Part shown: one piece after another, positions 1 to 6,266 of the stretch
How the letters are laid out: every line of letters starts with the position of its first letter
Position numbering within the stretch: position 1 is the first letter of the stretch
Source: CAYVZZ01 sp964456185
GTDB taxonomy: Bacteria > Pseudomonadota > Gammaproteobacteria > Pseudomonadales > Alcanivoracaceae
NCBI GenBank assembly: GCA_964456185.1
Contig: CAYVZZ010000092.1
Span: 1 to 9,338 of the forward strand
DNA: 9,338 nucleotides
Direction: 5' to 3'
Program-made: the position numbers and the translations under genes
Notes under the pieces: model-generated
The model's input: the letters and a program-made list of their open reading frames with translations, nothing else
The model's database searches: none
Told to the model about the DNA's origin: nothing

Positions 1-1667
1 ACCAGCATTTCATCACTATCTTTCAGGTGTAGGCGCTTGGCCAATTGTTCCCAATCGGGAGCGTCATTTAGCCCCAGGCGTTTAATTTCCCGTTCGAGAA
101 GACGCCGACCTTGTTGCAAATGGGTGTCACGACTTTGTTGGCGGAACCATTGTTGAATGCGGTTGCGCGCCATGCTGGTGGCAATAAATCCCAACTGCGG
201 CATTAGCCAATCGCGGCTAGGGCCGCCTTCCCGACCGGCGATGATGGTTACCTGCTCGCCGGTTTTCAGCTCGTAATTAAGCGGCACCACCTTGCCATTG
301 ACCCGGGCGCCTCGGCAGCTATGCCCCACCTCGGTGTGAATGTGATACGCAAAATCGATTGGCGTGGCACCGGCTTCCAAATCCACCACGTGGCCCTTGG
401 GGGTGAACACATAAATGCGCTTGTTTTGCCCTTGATGTAACTCGTTGGCCAGCTTGGGCGCGCCTTCGCCCAGCTCTTCATGCCAACTGAGAACCTGACG
501 CAACCAGGCGATCTTGTTTTCGTAATCGCGCGCGTGATCCTTGTCGCTGCTGCCCTCTTTATAGCGCCAATGCGCACAGACGCCCAGCTCCGCGTCCTGA
601 TGCATTTGATGAGTGCGTATTTGCACTTCAAGCATCTTGCGTTCCGGGCCAACCACGGCAGTGTGCAAGCTTTGGTAGCCATTGGCTTTGGGGTTGGCGA
701 TGTAGTCGTCAAACTCGTGCGGCAGATGATGCCAAGTGGCATGCACGATACCCAATACGGCATAGCAATCGCGCACGTCATCAACCAGCACCCGCACGGC
801 CCGCACGTCATAAACCTGATGAAAATCCAGCTGCTTACGCTGCATTTTTCGCCAAATACTGTAAATATGTTTGGCGCGGCCTTTGATGTCGGCATGGATG
901 TGGGCGTCGGCCAATTTGTCACGTAGCTCATCGACCGCCAGCTTGATGTAGCGCTCGCGGTCGAGCCGCTTTTCATCCAGCAGACACGCTATGTGGTGAT
1001 AGGCCTCAGGTTGCAGGTAACGGAAGGACAGGTCTTCCAGCTCCCATTTGAGCTGTCCTACGCCAAGTCGATGGGCTAAGGGGGCGTAAATATCAAAAAC
1101 TTCTCGGGCGACTTTGCGACGGCGGGCTTCGTTATCATCTTTAATAATGTGAATGATGACAGTACGCTCGGCCAGTTTGATCAGAGCGACGTTAACATCG
1201 TCGATCATCGCCACCAGCATTTTGCGTACTTTGTCCAGTTGCCCGGTTTGCTGACCGAGTACGCTGCGCCGCGTGGGGTTGAGCACATCGCTCATCGCAG
1301 CCATGCGCAAGACGCCATCGATGAGGTGTCTTGTATGCTTATCAAATCGTTTTTCGACTTGCTCAAGCGACAACAAGCCTTCACGCACCGGACGATACAA
1401 CAAGGCGGCTGGCAAGATACTGCTATCGGCCTGTAAGTCCACCAGAATTTCCACCATTTCGCGGCCAATTTGATAGCTGCTTATGGCATAGGGCCAACGG
1501 CGGTTGCTGTCGGCATAGGCTTGCTCGCAGGCGGCCGCGCAATCGCAGGCGCGCTCTAGCGGCTCGCGCTTAAGCACGGTTAAGCGGGTGGCCAGCGAAT
1601 CGAGCCAGGAAGAAACTTGATCCGCCTCATCAAAAGAGGCCGATGTGTCGCGTCGCAGTGTCACCAT
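1..1667 (-). CDS. relA: GTP pyrophosphokinase RelA, (p)ppGpp synthetase I (3' end beyond the window)
   Basis: Makes (p)ppGpp from ATP and GTP/GDP when uncharged tRNA stalls the ribosome (stringent response). The frame is open from ATG 1667 to the left edge: 555 codons of the family's roughly 745. The N-terminal hydrolase-like domain (about residues 30-190) has YRPVREG near residues 91-97 where bifunctional Rel/SpoT carry HDxxED, so it should not hydrolyse ppGpp. The synthetase domain (about 225-375) has the RelA-type acidic EFDD at 318-321, then NPKANGYQSLHT and EVQIRTHQMHQDAELG. A TGS domain follows (about 417-478, starting KRIYVFTPKG). The C-terminal zinc-finger and ACT/RRM parts lie outside. 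The start is chosen because the MVTLRR opening resembles known RelA starts. No clear Shine-Dalgarno precedes it, only a 27-bp gap after rlmD, so coupling or weak initiation is inferred. Identity is very secure. Confidence 0.97.
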   Translation of the reverse strand, partial: MVTLRRDTSASFDEADQVSSWLDSLATRLTVLKREPLERACDCAAACEQAYADSNRRWPYAISSYQIGREMVEILVDLQADSSILPAALLYRPVREGLLSLEQVEKRFDKHTRHLIDGVLRMAAMSDVLNPTRRSVLGQQTGQLDKVRKMLVAMIDDVNVALIKLAERTVIIHIIKDDNEARRRKVAREVFDIYAPLAHRLGVGQLKWELEDLSFRYLQPEAYHHIACLLDEKRLDRERYIKLAVDELRDKLADAHIHADIKGRAKHIYSIWRKMQRKQLDFHQVYDVRAVRVLVDDVRDCYAVLGIVHATWHHLPHEFDDYIANPKANGYQSLHTAVVGPERKMLEVQIRTHQMHQDAELGVCAHWRYKEGSSDKDHARDYENKIAWLRQVLSWHEELGEGAPKLANELHQGQNKRIYVFTPKGHVVDLEAGATPIDFAYHIHTEVGHSCRGARVNGKVVPLNYELKTGEQVTIIAGREGGPSRDWLMPQLGFIATSMARNRIQQWFRQQSRDTHLQQGRRLLEREIKRLGLNDAPDWEQLAKRLHLKDSDEML

Positions 1668-1694
1668 TTTTGTTTGTGCTTTGTTGGTTTGCGT

Positions 1695-3050
1695 TCACTT
1701 TTTACGTTCAAACAACGCCATTGCTTCAAGGTGCGCTGTTTGCGGAAACATATCCATTATACCCGCATTGATGAGCTGATAGCCTTGATTCACCAATTGC
1801 CCCGCATCACGCGCCAAGGTGGCGGCGTTACAAGACACGTAAACAATGCGTGTGGCTTGGCTCGCAGCCAACCAGGGAATCACCTCGGCAGCACCCGCAC
1901 GGGGCGGATCAAGCAACACACGATCAAAGCCGGCAGTTAACCACTGGGGTGGTTGCTGCATGACCGATAAATCGACCGCCATAAAATCAGTGTTATTCAG
2001 GCCGTTATGTTCCGCGTTGTGCTGGGCGCGCTGCACCATGGCCTCACTCAACTCAACGCCCACCACCTTGCCAGCCTGACGCGCCAGCGGCAAGGTGAAG
2101 TTGCCCAGCCCGCAAAATAGATCGAGCACACGATGTTGCGGCTGCACATCAAGCCACTGCACGGCTTGATTAATCATTTGCCGGTTAATGGCAGCATTGG
2201 CTTGTAAGAAGTCTTGCGGATGAAAGTGCATCGTCAGGTCATAGGCCGGCAATACGTAACTTGGCTCACCGGCTAACGCATCCACACGTGTGGCGGGCTG
2301 ATCTTTGCGGGTTTGCAGGTAACAAAACCATTGCCGCTGCTCACAAAAGGCAAGCAATTGTTGTTGATCTTGCGATGGCGGCTGGCGCGTCATTCGAAAC
2401 ACGATGGCGACGTGCTCATCGCCTTTTACTATCTCGATTTGTTTCAATCGTGCTCGGTCGGACAGCTTGGCCACTAGGTGACGCAGCGGCAAAATGGCAT
2501 TATCTAGTGCAGTATCGAGCACGCCGCAAGTCTGCATGTCGGTAATGGCATGGCTACCCTGCTGACGAAAGCCTACTCGCGGCAGACCCTCGCCACTGGC
2601 ATCGACGGCCAATCGGGCACGTCGACGGTAGCCGTAAGGCTGGCTTTTTAGCGGCGCGGCCCATTGTGCGGGCTGCACGCCACCAAAATGCGCCAATTGC
2701 TGGGCAAGCACGGTTTGCTTGTGGTGCCGCTGTGCGGCATCGTCCCAGTGTTGCAATGTGCAACCGCCACAAGTGCTGATATGCGGACAAGGCGGCGATA
2801 CGCGTTCGGGTGACGTGGTTTGCCAGGCCACGGCTTCACCCTCGTCAAAACGACGATGTTGACGCTGGTAGGTGAACTCGACGGTTTCGCCGATTAAGGC
2901 GTGGCGAATAAACGTGGTCTTGCCGTTAATATGGGCAATACCACGCCCATCATCGGCAATGCGCTCGACGGTAGCAGTGAAACGCCCGCGGGGTAGCGGG
3001 CGTGTGGCGTGGCGTGGTCGGCGGTGCTTACGTCTGTGGTGCGCACTCAT
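1695..3050 (-). CDS. rlmD: 23S rRNA (uracil-1939-C5)-methyltransferase RlmD
   Basis: SAM-dependent enzyme that methylates C5 of U1939 in 23S rRNA (formerly RumA/YgcA). The protein has 451 residues, near the family length. After a very basic tail (residues 1-22) comes a TRAM RNA-binding domain (about 23-80). Cysteines C88, C94, C97 and C175 match the four [4Fe-4S] ligands of the family. The methyltransferase domain shows the SAM motif VLDLFCGLGNFTLP (308-321), LLDPPRAGA (379-387), and YVSCN with the catalytic nucleophile C407. The family's general base is expected in HLEAMALFE, E442. Its ATG overlaps the TGA of the upstream exonuclease gene as ATGA, so translation is probably coupled. relA follows 27 bp downstream, an rlmD-relA pairing also known in other gammaproteobacteria. 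A GC-rich inverted repeat lies about 50 bp into the gene. Confidence 0.96.
   Translation of the reverse strand: MSAHHRRKHRRPRHATRPLPRGRFTATVERIADDGRGIAHINGKTTFIRHALIGETVEFTYQRQHRRFDEGEAVAWQTTSPERVSPPCPHISTCGGCTLQHWDDAAQRHHKQTVLAQQLAHFGGVQPAQWAAPLKSQPYGYRRRARLAVDASGEGLPRVGFRQQGSHAITDMQTCGVLDTALDNAILPLRHLVAKLSDRARLKQIEIVKGDEHVAIVFRMTRQPPSQDQQQLLAFCEQRQWFCYLQTRKDQPATRVDALAGEPSYVLPAYDLTMHFHPQDFLQANAAINRQMINQAVQWLDVQPQHRVLDLFCGLGNFTLPLARQAGKVVGVELSEAMVQRAQHNAEHNGLNNTDFMAVDLSVMQQPPQWLTAGFDRVLLDPPRAGAAEVIPWLAASQATRIVYVSCNAATLARDAGQLVNQGYQLINAGIMDMFPQTAHLEAMALFERKK
2983..3002 (-). repeat. GC-only inverted repeat inside the rlmD 5' coding region
   Basis: Perfect 7-bp arms, CGCCCGC (2983-2989) and GCGGGCG (2996-3002), flank a 6-nt loop. 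In the rlmD mRNA this could fold about 50-70 nt downstream of the start codon. It lies in codons for Arg- and Pro-rich residues of the basic N-terminal tail. It may simply reflect codon use; no function is shown. Confidence 0.4.
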
Positions 3051-3847
3051 GCGGCATCAGCGTCTTGCCAATGGGCTAAAAATTCACTGAAATGCGCTTT
3101 GTTATCCACATTGCTTTCCGCTTTAAGATAATCTTTTAACCGATTGATTTCATTTTCATAATCGGTGATGTCCAGCTGGCCACGCAAGAGCTGAAAGCGC
3201 AAATACACCAGGTAGGTGTTCAGCACATCCGTTTCGCAGTAATCGCGTACCGCTTTCAGCTCGCCCGCCTGCACCTTATCGAATACCTTGGCACCGCTCA
3301 TGCCCATCTTGCCGGGGAAACCCAACAACGTCGCCACCTTATCCAACGGCGCAACCGCACGACCATTAAAACTGGCGATGACATCCATCAAGTCAAAGTG
3401 CCGATCGTGAAAACGGTTTTGGTAATTATTAAAACGGAAACTTCGATCGTTGTCGCCGTTCTCCCAGTAGCGCGGCGCGGTGAGCTTGTGTTGCATGGCG
3501 CGATAGTGCAGAACCGGCAAATCAAAACCGCTGCCATTCCAGCTGATCAACTGCGGTGTGTGCTTGTCGATGGCACCAAAAAACTGACCGATCAACTCAC
3601 GCTCGCCACTTTCTTCCGTACCAAAAGACCCCACTTTCAACTGCCCATCGCTGGCGCGGCGCACATAAGAAATGGCCACCACCTGATGCAGTGGCAAGCG
3701 CAAAAACTCGGTGCCTTTCTCTTGGCGACGAAGGGTGAATAATGCACTGGCGGTATCTTTATCGTTGAGGCCATCTAATCCATACAGCCGACGCCCTCCC
3801 TCAAGGTCAGGAATGGTTTCGATATCAAATACCAGCACGTTAAACAT
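3047..3847 (-). CDS. Predicted 3'-5' exonuclease of the PolB-like DEDDy family (DNA_pol_B_exo2 type)
   Basis: A stand-alone proofreading-type exonuclease domain of 266 residues with no polymerase part. All core residues are visible: Exo I FDIETIP with D8 and E10; Exo II SWNGSGFDLP with D109; Exo III YCETD with Y203 and D207, the YxxxD pattern of the DEDDy class. These should bind two metal ions and remove nucleotides from 3' ends; the natural substrate and pathway are unknown. The frame is open upstream to 3985, but ATG 3847 is preferred: MFNVLVFDIET is the usual start, and a strong GGAGG lies 6 nt upstream inside the last codons of cysM. The ATG shares one base with the cysM stop (TAATG), and its TGA overlaps the rlmD ATG, so it is locked into a cysM-exo-rlmD unit. 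It could act in DNA repair or RNA 3' trimming; the sequence does not decide. Confidence 0.88.
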   Translation of the reverse strand: MFNVLVFDIETIPDLEGGRRLYGLDGLNDKDTASALFTLRRQEKGTEFLRLPLHQVVAISYVRRASDGQLKVGSFGTEESGERELIGQFFGAIDKHTPQLISWNGSGFDLPVLHYRAMQHKLTAPRYWENGDNDRSFRFNNYQNRFHDRHFDLMDVIASFNGRAVAPLDKVATLLGFPGKMGMSGAKVFDKVQAGELKAVRDYCETDVLNTYLVYLRFQLLRGQLDITDYENEINRLKDYLKAESNVDNKAHFSEFLAHWQDADAA

Positions 3848-4731
3848 TAGCCGCCTCCAAACAGTCCGGTGGACAGGTAGCGATCGCCGCGGTCGCAGGC
3901 AATGGTGACGATAACGGCGTTCTTTTCTTCTGCGGACAAGGTTAGCACGCCTGCCATGGCACCGCCGGATGACACGCCAGCGCAAATGCCTTCTTCACGC
4001 GCCATACGCCGCGCAGTTACTTCGGCGGTGTGTAGGTCGACTTCGATAATGCGATCTAGCAGGCTATCGTCGTAAATGGCCGGCAGATACTCTTTCGGCC
4101 ATTTGCGAATGCCGGCAATGTTAGACACATCGTCTGGCTGTAACCCAACAATTTGGATATCGGGGTTTTGCTCTTTTAGATAACGCCCCACCCCCATAAT
4201 GGTGCCGGTGGTGCCCATGGCACTGACAAAATGGGTGATCTTGCCTTGGGTGGCCTGCCAAATTTCCGGCCCAGTGGTTTGATAGTGTGCCAGGGCATTG
4301 TCCTGGTTGGAGAACTGATCGACCTGCCAACCTTCACCGGCAGCGGCCATTTTGGCGGCACGGTCGCGGGCTTCCATGATGTCTTCGGTGAGAATGAGTT
4401 CGGCACCATAAGCGCGCATGGCATCTTTGCGCTCTTGCGTCGCAGATTTAGCCATCAAGATAACCATGCGATAACCGCGCATGGCAGCGACCATGGACAA
4501 GGCGATGCCGGTGTTGCCGCTGGTGGCTTCAATCAGTGTGTCACCCGGTTTGATGTCACCACGGGCTTCGGCGGCAAGCACCATATTCAATGCCGGGCGA
4601 TCCTTCACAGAACCGGCGGGGTTATTGCCCTCCAGCTTTACCAGAATACGATTGCTTGTGTCGGCAGCAAAGCGCTGCAGCTCAACCAAAGGGGTGTGGC
4701 CAACGGTGTTTACCAGGGTTGTTTCTGTCAT
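3847..4731 (-). CDS. cysM: Cysteine synthase B (O-acetylserine sulfhydrylase B), PLP-dependent
   Basis: Makes L-cysteine from O-acetylserine and sulfide; family members also use thiosulfate to give S-sulfocysteine. The protein has 294 residues, slightly short of the usual 299-303. Lys43 in NPAGSVKDRPA is the PLP Schiff-base lysine. ATSGNTG (69-75) is the substrate-binding loop, GTTGT (173-177) the PLP phosphate cradle, and GVSSGG (252-257) lies near the pyridine nitrogen. NPAGSVKDRPAL, GTTGTIMGVGRYLKEQ and ACDRGDRYLSTG favour CysM over CysK. The frame stays open to ATG 4791, but ATG 4731 is chosen because AGGAG lies 6 nt upstream and MTETTLVNTVGHTPLVEL aligns with family starts. The segment ILMAKSATQE (91-100) departs from the MPDN-like sequence usual here. 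Upstream lies the only sizeable gap of the window, after pdxJ, so cysM may have its own promoter, though none is clear. It is tightly coupled to the exonuclease gene downstream. Confidence 0.95.
   Translation of the reverse strand: MTETTLVNTVGHTPLVELQRFAADTSNRILVKLEGNNPAGSVKDRPALNMVLAAEARGDIKPGDTLIEATSGNTGIALSMVAAMRGYRMVILMAKSATQERKDAMRAYGAELILTEDIMEARDRAAKMAAAGEGWQVDQFSNQDNALAHYQTTGPEIWQATQGKITHFVSAMGTTGTIMGVGRYLKEQNPDIQIVGLQPDDVSNIAGIRKWPKEYLPAIYDDSLLDRIIEVDLHTAEVTARRMAREEGICAGVSSGGAMAGVLTLSAEEKNAVIVTIACDRGDRYLSTGLFGGG
3854..3858 (-). promoter_or_regulatory. Ribosome binding site of the exonuclease gene
   Basis: GGAGG on the minus strand, 6 nt before ATG 3847. It is formed by the Gly-Gly codons at the end of cysM and decides the short start over the open frame further upstream. 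Confidence 0.75.
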
Positions 4732-4737
4732 TTGCGA

Positions 4738-4742
4738 CTCCT
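4738..4742 (-). promoter_or_regulatory. Ribosome binding site deciding the cysM start
   Basis: AGGAG on the minus strand with a 6-nt spacer (TCGCAA) before ATG 4731. It supports this start over the in-frame ATG at 4791, which would add 20 residues that I do not recognise as conserved. Confidence 0.75.
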
Positions 4743-4764
4743 GCAGGGGCTTATCGCGCGTATC

Positions 4765-4781
4765 TTGCGCCGATGGCGCAA
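4765..4781 (-). other. Small hairpin in the pdxJ-cysM gap (cysM leader)
   Basis: Perfect inverted repeat TTGCGCC / GGCGCAA around a 3-nt loop. In the cysM transcript it would sit about 34-50 nt before the start codon. Read on the minus strand the T-run comes before the stem rather than after it, and on the plus strand the stem is followed by A's and only three T's. It therefore does not fit an intrinsic terminator in either direction. It could be a leader structure, a protein site or chance. Confidence 0.45.
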
Positions 4782-4801
4782 AAATTTCCATTCATCGCCC
4801 T

Positions 4802-4829
4802 ACTTTTATCATCCGACTTTTATCATCCG
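4802..4829. repeat. Perfect 14-bp tandem direct repeat, two copies
   Basis: The unit ACTTTTATCATCCG occurs at 4802-4815 and again at 4816-4829 without a mismatch, followed by two more matching bases. It begins 2 bp after the pdxJ stop codon, in the 100-bp gap before cysM. It is the clearest simple repeat I see in the window. A replication-slippage duplication is the simplest reading; a paired regulator site is possible but unsupported. Confidence 0.85.
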
Positions 4830-4831
4830 AC

Positions 4832-5566
4832 CTAGGGCGTGGCTTCTTGAATGAGTGCGCGCATGTCACGCACCGCCTGCTCAAGGCCGGTAAATACCGC
4901 ACGGGCAATGATGCCGTGACCAATATTCAGCTCATTGATGCCGCCTAAGATGACGATGTCACGCGTATTATGATAGTGCAGCCCGTGTCCTGCATTCACA
5001 ATCAGTCCGCTTTGATTACCGATTTCAATGGCTTTGGCGATGCGCGCCAGCTCGATGGCTTGGGCGTCTCCTTGTGCGTCGGCATAATGGCCAGTATGCA
5101 GTTCGATGGTCGGTGCGCCTATGTCGCGTGCCGCTTGTATTTGTCTGCTGTCGGCGTCGATAAATAACGACACCTCGATGCCAGCATCAGTCAAGCGGGC
5201 AACTTGTTTCTGCAGGTGTTCCCAGCTGCCAATTACATCCAGACCGCCTTCGGTAGTCAGCTCTTCGCGCTTCTCGGGCACCAGACAGCAATGTGCCGGT
5301 TGCAGCCGACAAGCGATATCAACCATTTCGTCTGTTGCCGCCATTTCCAGGTTGACGCGCGTTTGTGAAGCAGCCATCAAGCGCTCGACATCACTGTCTT
5401 GGATATGTCGACGATCTTCACGCAAATGCAACGTGATGCCATCGGCCCCGGCCTGCTCGCACAATTGCGCGGCCAAAACCGGATCGGGATAACGGGTGCC
5501 ACGCTGTTGGCGCAAGGTGGCGACATGATCAATATTGACGCCCAATTCCACGTGTTGACTGCTCAC
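4832..5566 (-). CDS. pdxJ: Pyridoxine 5'-phosphate synthase PdxJ
   Basis: Condenses 1-deoxy-D-xylulose 5-phosphate with 3-amino-2-oxopropyl phosphate to pyridoxine 5'-phosphate, the ring-closing step of DXP-dependent vitamin B6 synthesis. It is a cytoplasmic TIM barrel. The 244 residues match the family. Visible motifs are VNIDHVATLRQQRGTRYPDP (10-29), ITLHLREDRRHI with H47, VNLEMA with E74, NAGHGL with H194, and NIGHGIIARAVF (214-225). H47, E74 and H194 correspond to the catalytic His, Glu and His of E. coli PdxJ. The start is GTG 5566, one base after the recO stop, with AGGAG 6 nt upstream inside recO. This is the usual recO-pdxJ arrangement. acpS, which follows pdxJ in enterobacteria, is absent; cysM lies downstream instead. 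Confidence 0.97.
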   Translation of the reverse strand: MSSQHVELGVNIDHVATLRQQRGTRYPDPVLAAQLCEQAGADGITLHLREDRRHIQDSDVERLMAASQTRVNLEMAATDEMVDIACRLQPAHCCLVPEKREELTTEGGLDVIGSWEHLQKQVARLTDAGIEVSLFIDADSRQIQAARDIGAPTIELHTGHYADAQGDAQAIELARIAKAIEIGNQSGLIVNAGHGLHYHNTRDIVILGGINELNIGHGIIARAVFTGLEQAVRDMRALIQEATP

Positions 5567-5567
5567 G

Positions 5568-6266
5568 CTAGTCTCCTTTGGTGTTGTCTGTTGGTGTGTG
5601 CTGCCGCATGCGCTGCAGCATTTCGCGGCTTTTTAAGGGCTTTCCGCCCAGCCGATGCCCCAGTGCCTGACGCATCAGCTGCAAACTGGTGCGGGCAATG
5701 GCCGGGCTCCAGTCGCCCCGCGCAAAGCCTAAAAGATCCTTTCCGGCAAAGCCCTTGCTGGCGGTCACCAAGCCGTCTTCGGTAAACCGATAATAGGCTT
5801 CCGGGCGTACTGGCTCGCCATTGCAGCAGGTATCCAACAACAGTTGATACCCACAGTCGGCCAAAAGCTGCCATTCAAACTGACGTAATTCGGCTTGTAT
5901 GTTACGCCCTGTGGCCAGCTCGTCTAGTGTCTGTCCATAACGGGAAAAAAGCGCGGTTGATGGCTCTCCTTTGGGCAGCAGGCGCAACACCAGCTCGTTG
6001 AGATAAAAACCGCACCAGAAAGCCGTGCCCGCCAAATTTAATCGCTGGCCCGTGGCCTCGGCTTGGTACAAAGAAGGCAGCTTGCCGCGTGCGCCATAGC
6101 GCAACCAAAGTGGTGAAAAGGGCTGTAGCGCCAGATTTTTCCGCCCGCCTTTAGCCATTAAATCGAGACGTCCTTGCTCTAGGGTAAACAGCTCTAAAAT
6201 CAGACTGGTGTTGCCATAAGCACGATGATGCAGCAACCAGCCATGGGCTTCTTCAGTGGTCGCCAT
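5568..6266 (-). CDS. recO: DNA repair and recombination protein RecO
   Basis: Recombination mediator that works with RecR to load RecA on SSB-coated single strands and anneals complementary strands. The start used gives 232 residues; E. coli RecO has 242. The N-terminal OB fold is recognisable from GWLLHHRAYGNTSLILELFT (9-28) and GRLDLMAKGGRK. The helical C-terminal part contains LLDTCCNGEPVRPEAYYRF, at the position of the zinc-binding region of some RecO proteins. Only a CC pair is present, not a full four-Cys set, as in other gammaproteobacterial RecO. Two starts are possible: ATG 6266, overlapping era by 14 bp, and ATG 6302, overlapping by 50 bp and adding 12 residues. Neither has a good Shine-Dalgarno. 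I prefer 6266 for the smaller overlap. The position between era and pdxJ strongly supports the name. Confidence 0.93.
   Translation of the reverse strand: MATTEEAHGWLLHHRAYGNTSLILELFTLEQGRLDLMAKGGRKNLALQPFSPLWLRYGARGKLPSLYQAEATGQRLNLAGTAFWCGFYLNELVLRLLPKGEPSTALFSRYGQTLDELATGRNIQAELRQFEWQLLADCGYQLLLDTCCNGEPVRPEAYYRFTEDGLVTASKGFAGKDLLGFARGDWSPAIARTSLQLMRQALGHRLGGKPLKSREMLQRMRQHTPTDNTKGD
5573..5577 (-). promoter_or_regulatory. Ribosome binding site of pdxJ
   Basis: AGGAG on the minus strand, 6 nt before the GTG start codon at 5566. It lies within the last codons of recO and supports GTG initiation and coupling of the two genes. Confidence 0.75.

Noticed and set aside
480..926. A 148-codon plus-strand open frame opposite relA
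   Set aside because: It lies entirely within the RelA synthetase coding region, which is conserved to family level. The translation resembles no protein I know.
266..976. A 236-codon minus-strand open frame overlapping relA in another frame
   Set aside because: Its composition (rich in Ser, Thr, Arg and Trp) is that of an out-of-frame shadow; the true relA frame is open through the same bases with all family motifs.
3848..3985. N-terminal extension of the exonuclease by 46 residues
   Set aside because: The extra residues are Arg-rich out-of-frame cysM sequence. The GGAGG site and the conserved MFNVLVFDIET opening fix the start at 3847.
4765..4781. Intrinsic terminator after pdxJ
   Set aside because: No T-tract follows the stem in the minus-strand RNA; the T's come before it.
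4732..4791. Upstream ATG start for cysM
   Set aside because: The 20 extra residues are not recognised as conserved, and the AGGAG before 4731 with the family-like start argues for the shorter form. Not fully excluded.
4732..4831. Sigma-70 promoter for cysM
   Set aside because: Weak look-alikes (TTGCGC and CGATAA on the minus strand, about 19 bp apart) are too poor and overlap the hairpin; not supportable.
4231..4854. A 207-codon open frame on the plus strand, antisense to cysM
   Set aside because: It mirrors the cysM reading frame, has no recognisable domain and runs through the intergenic hairpin and repeat. The minus-strand gene explains the region fully.
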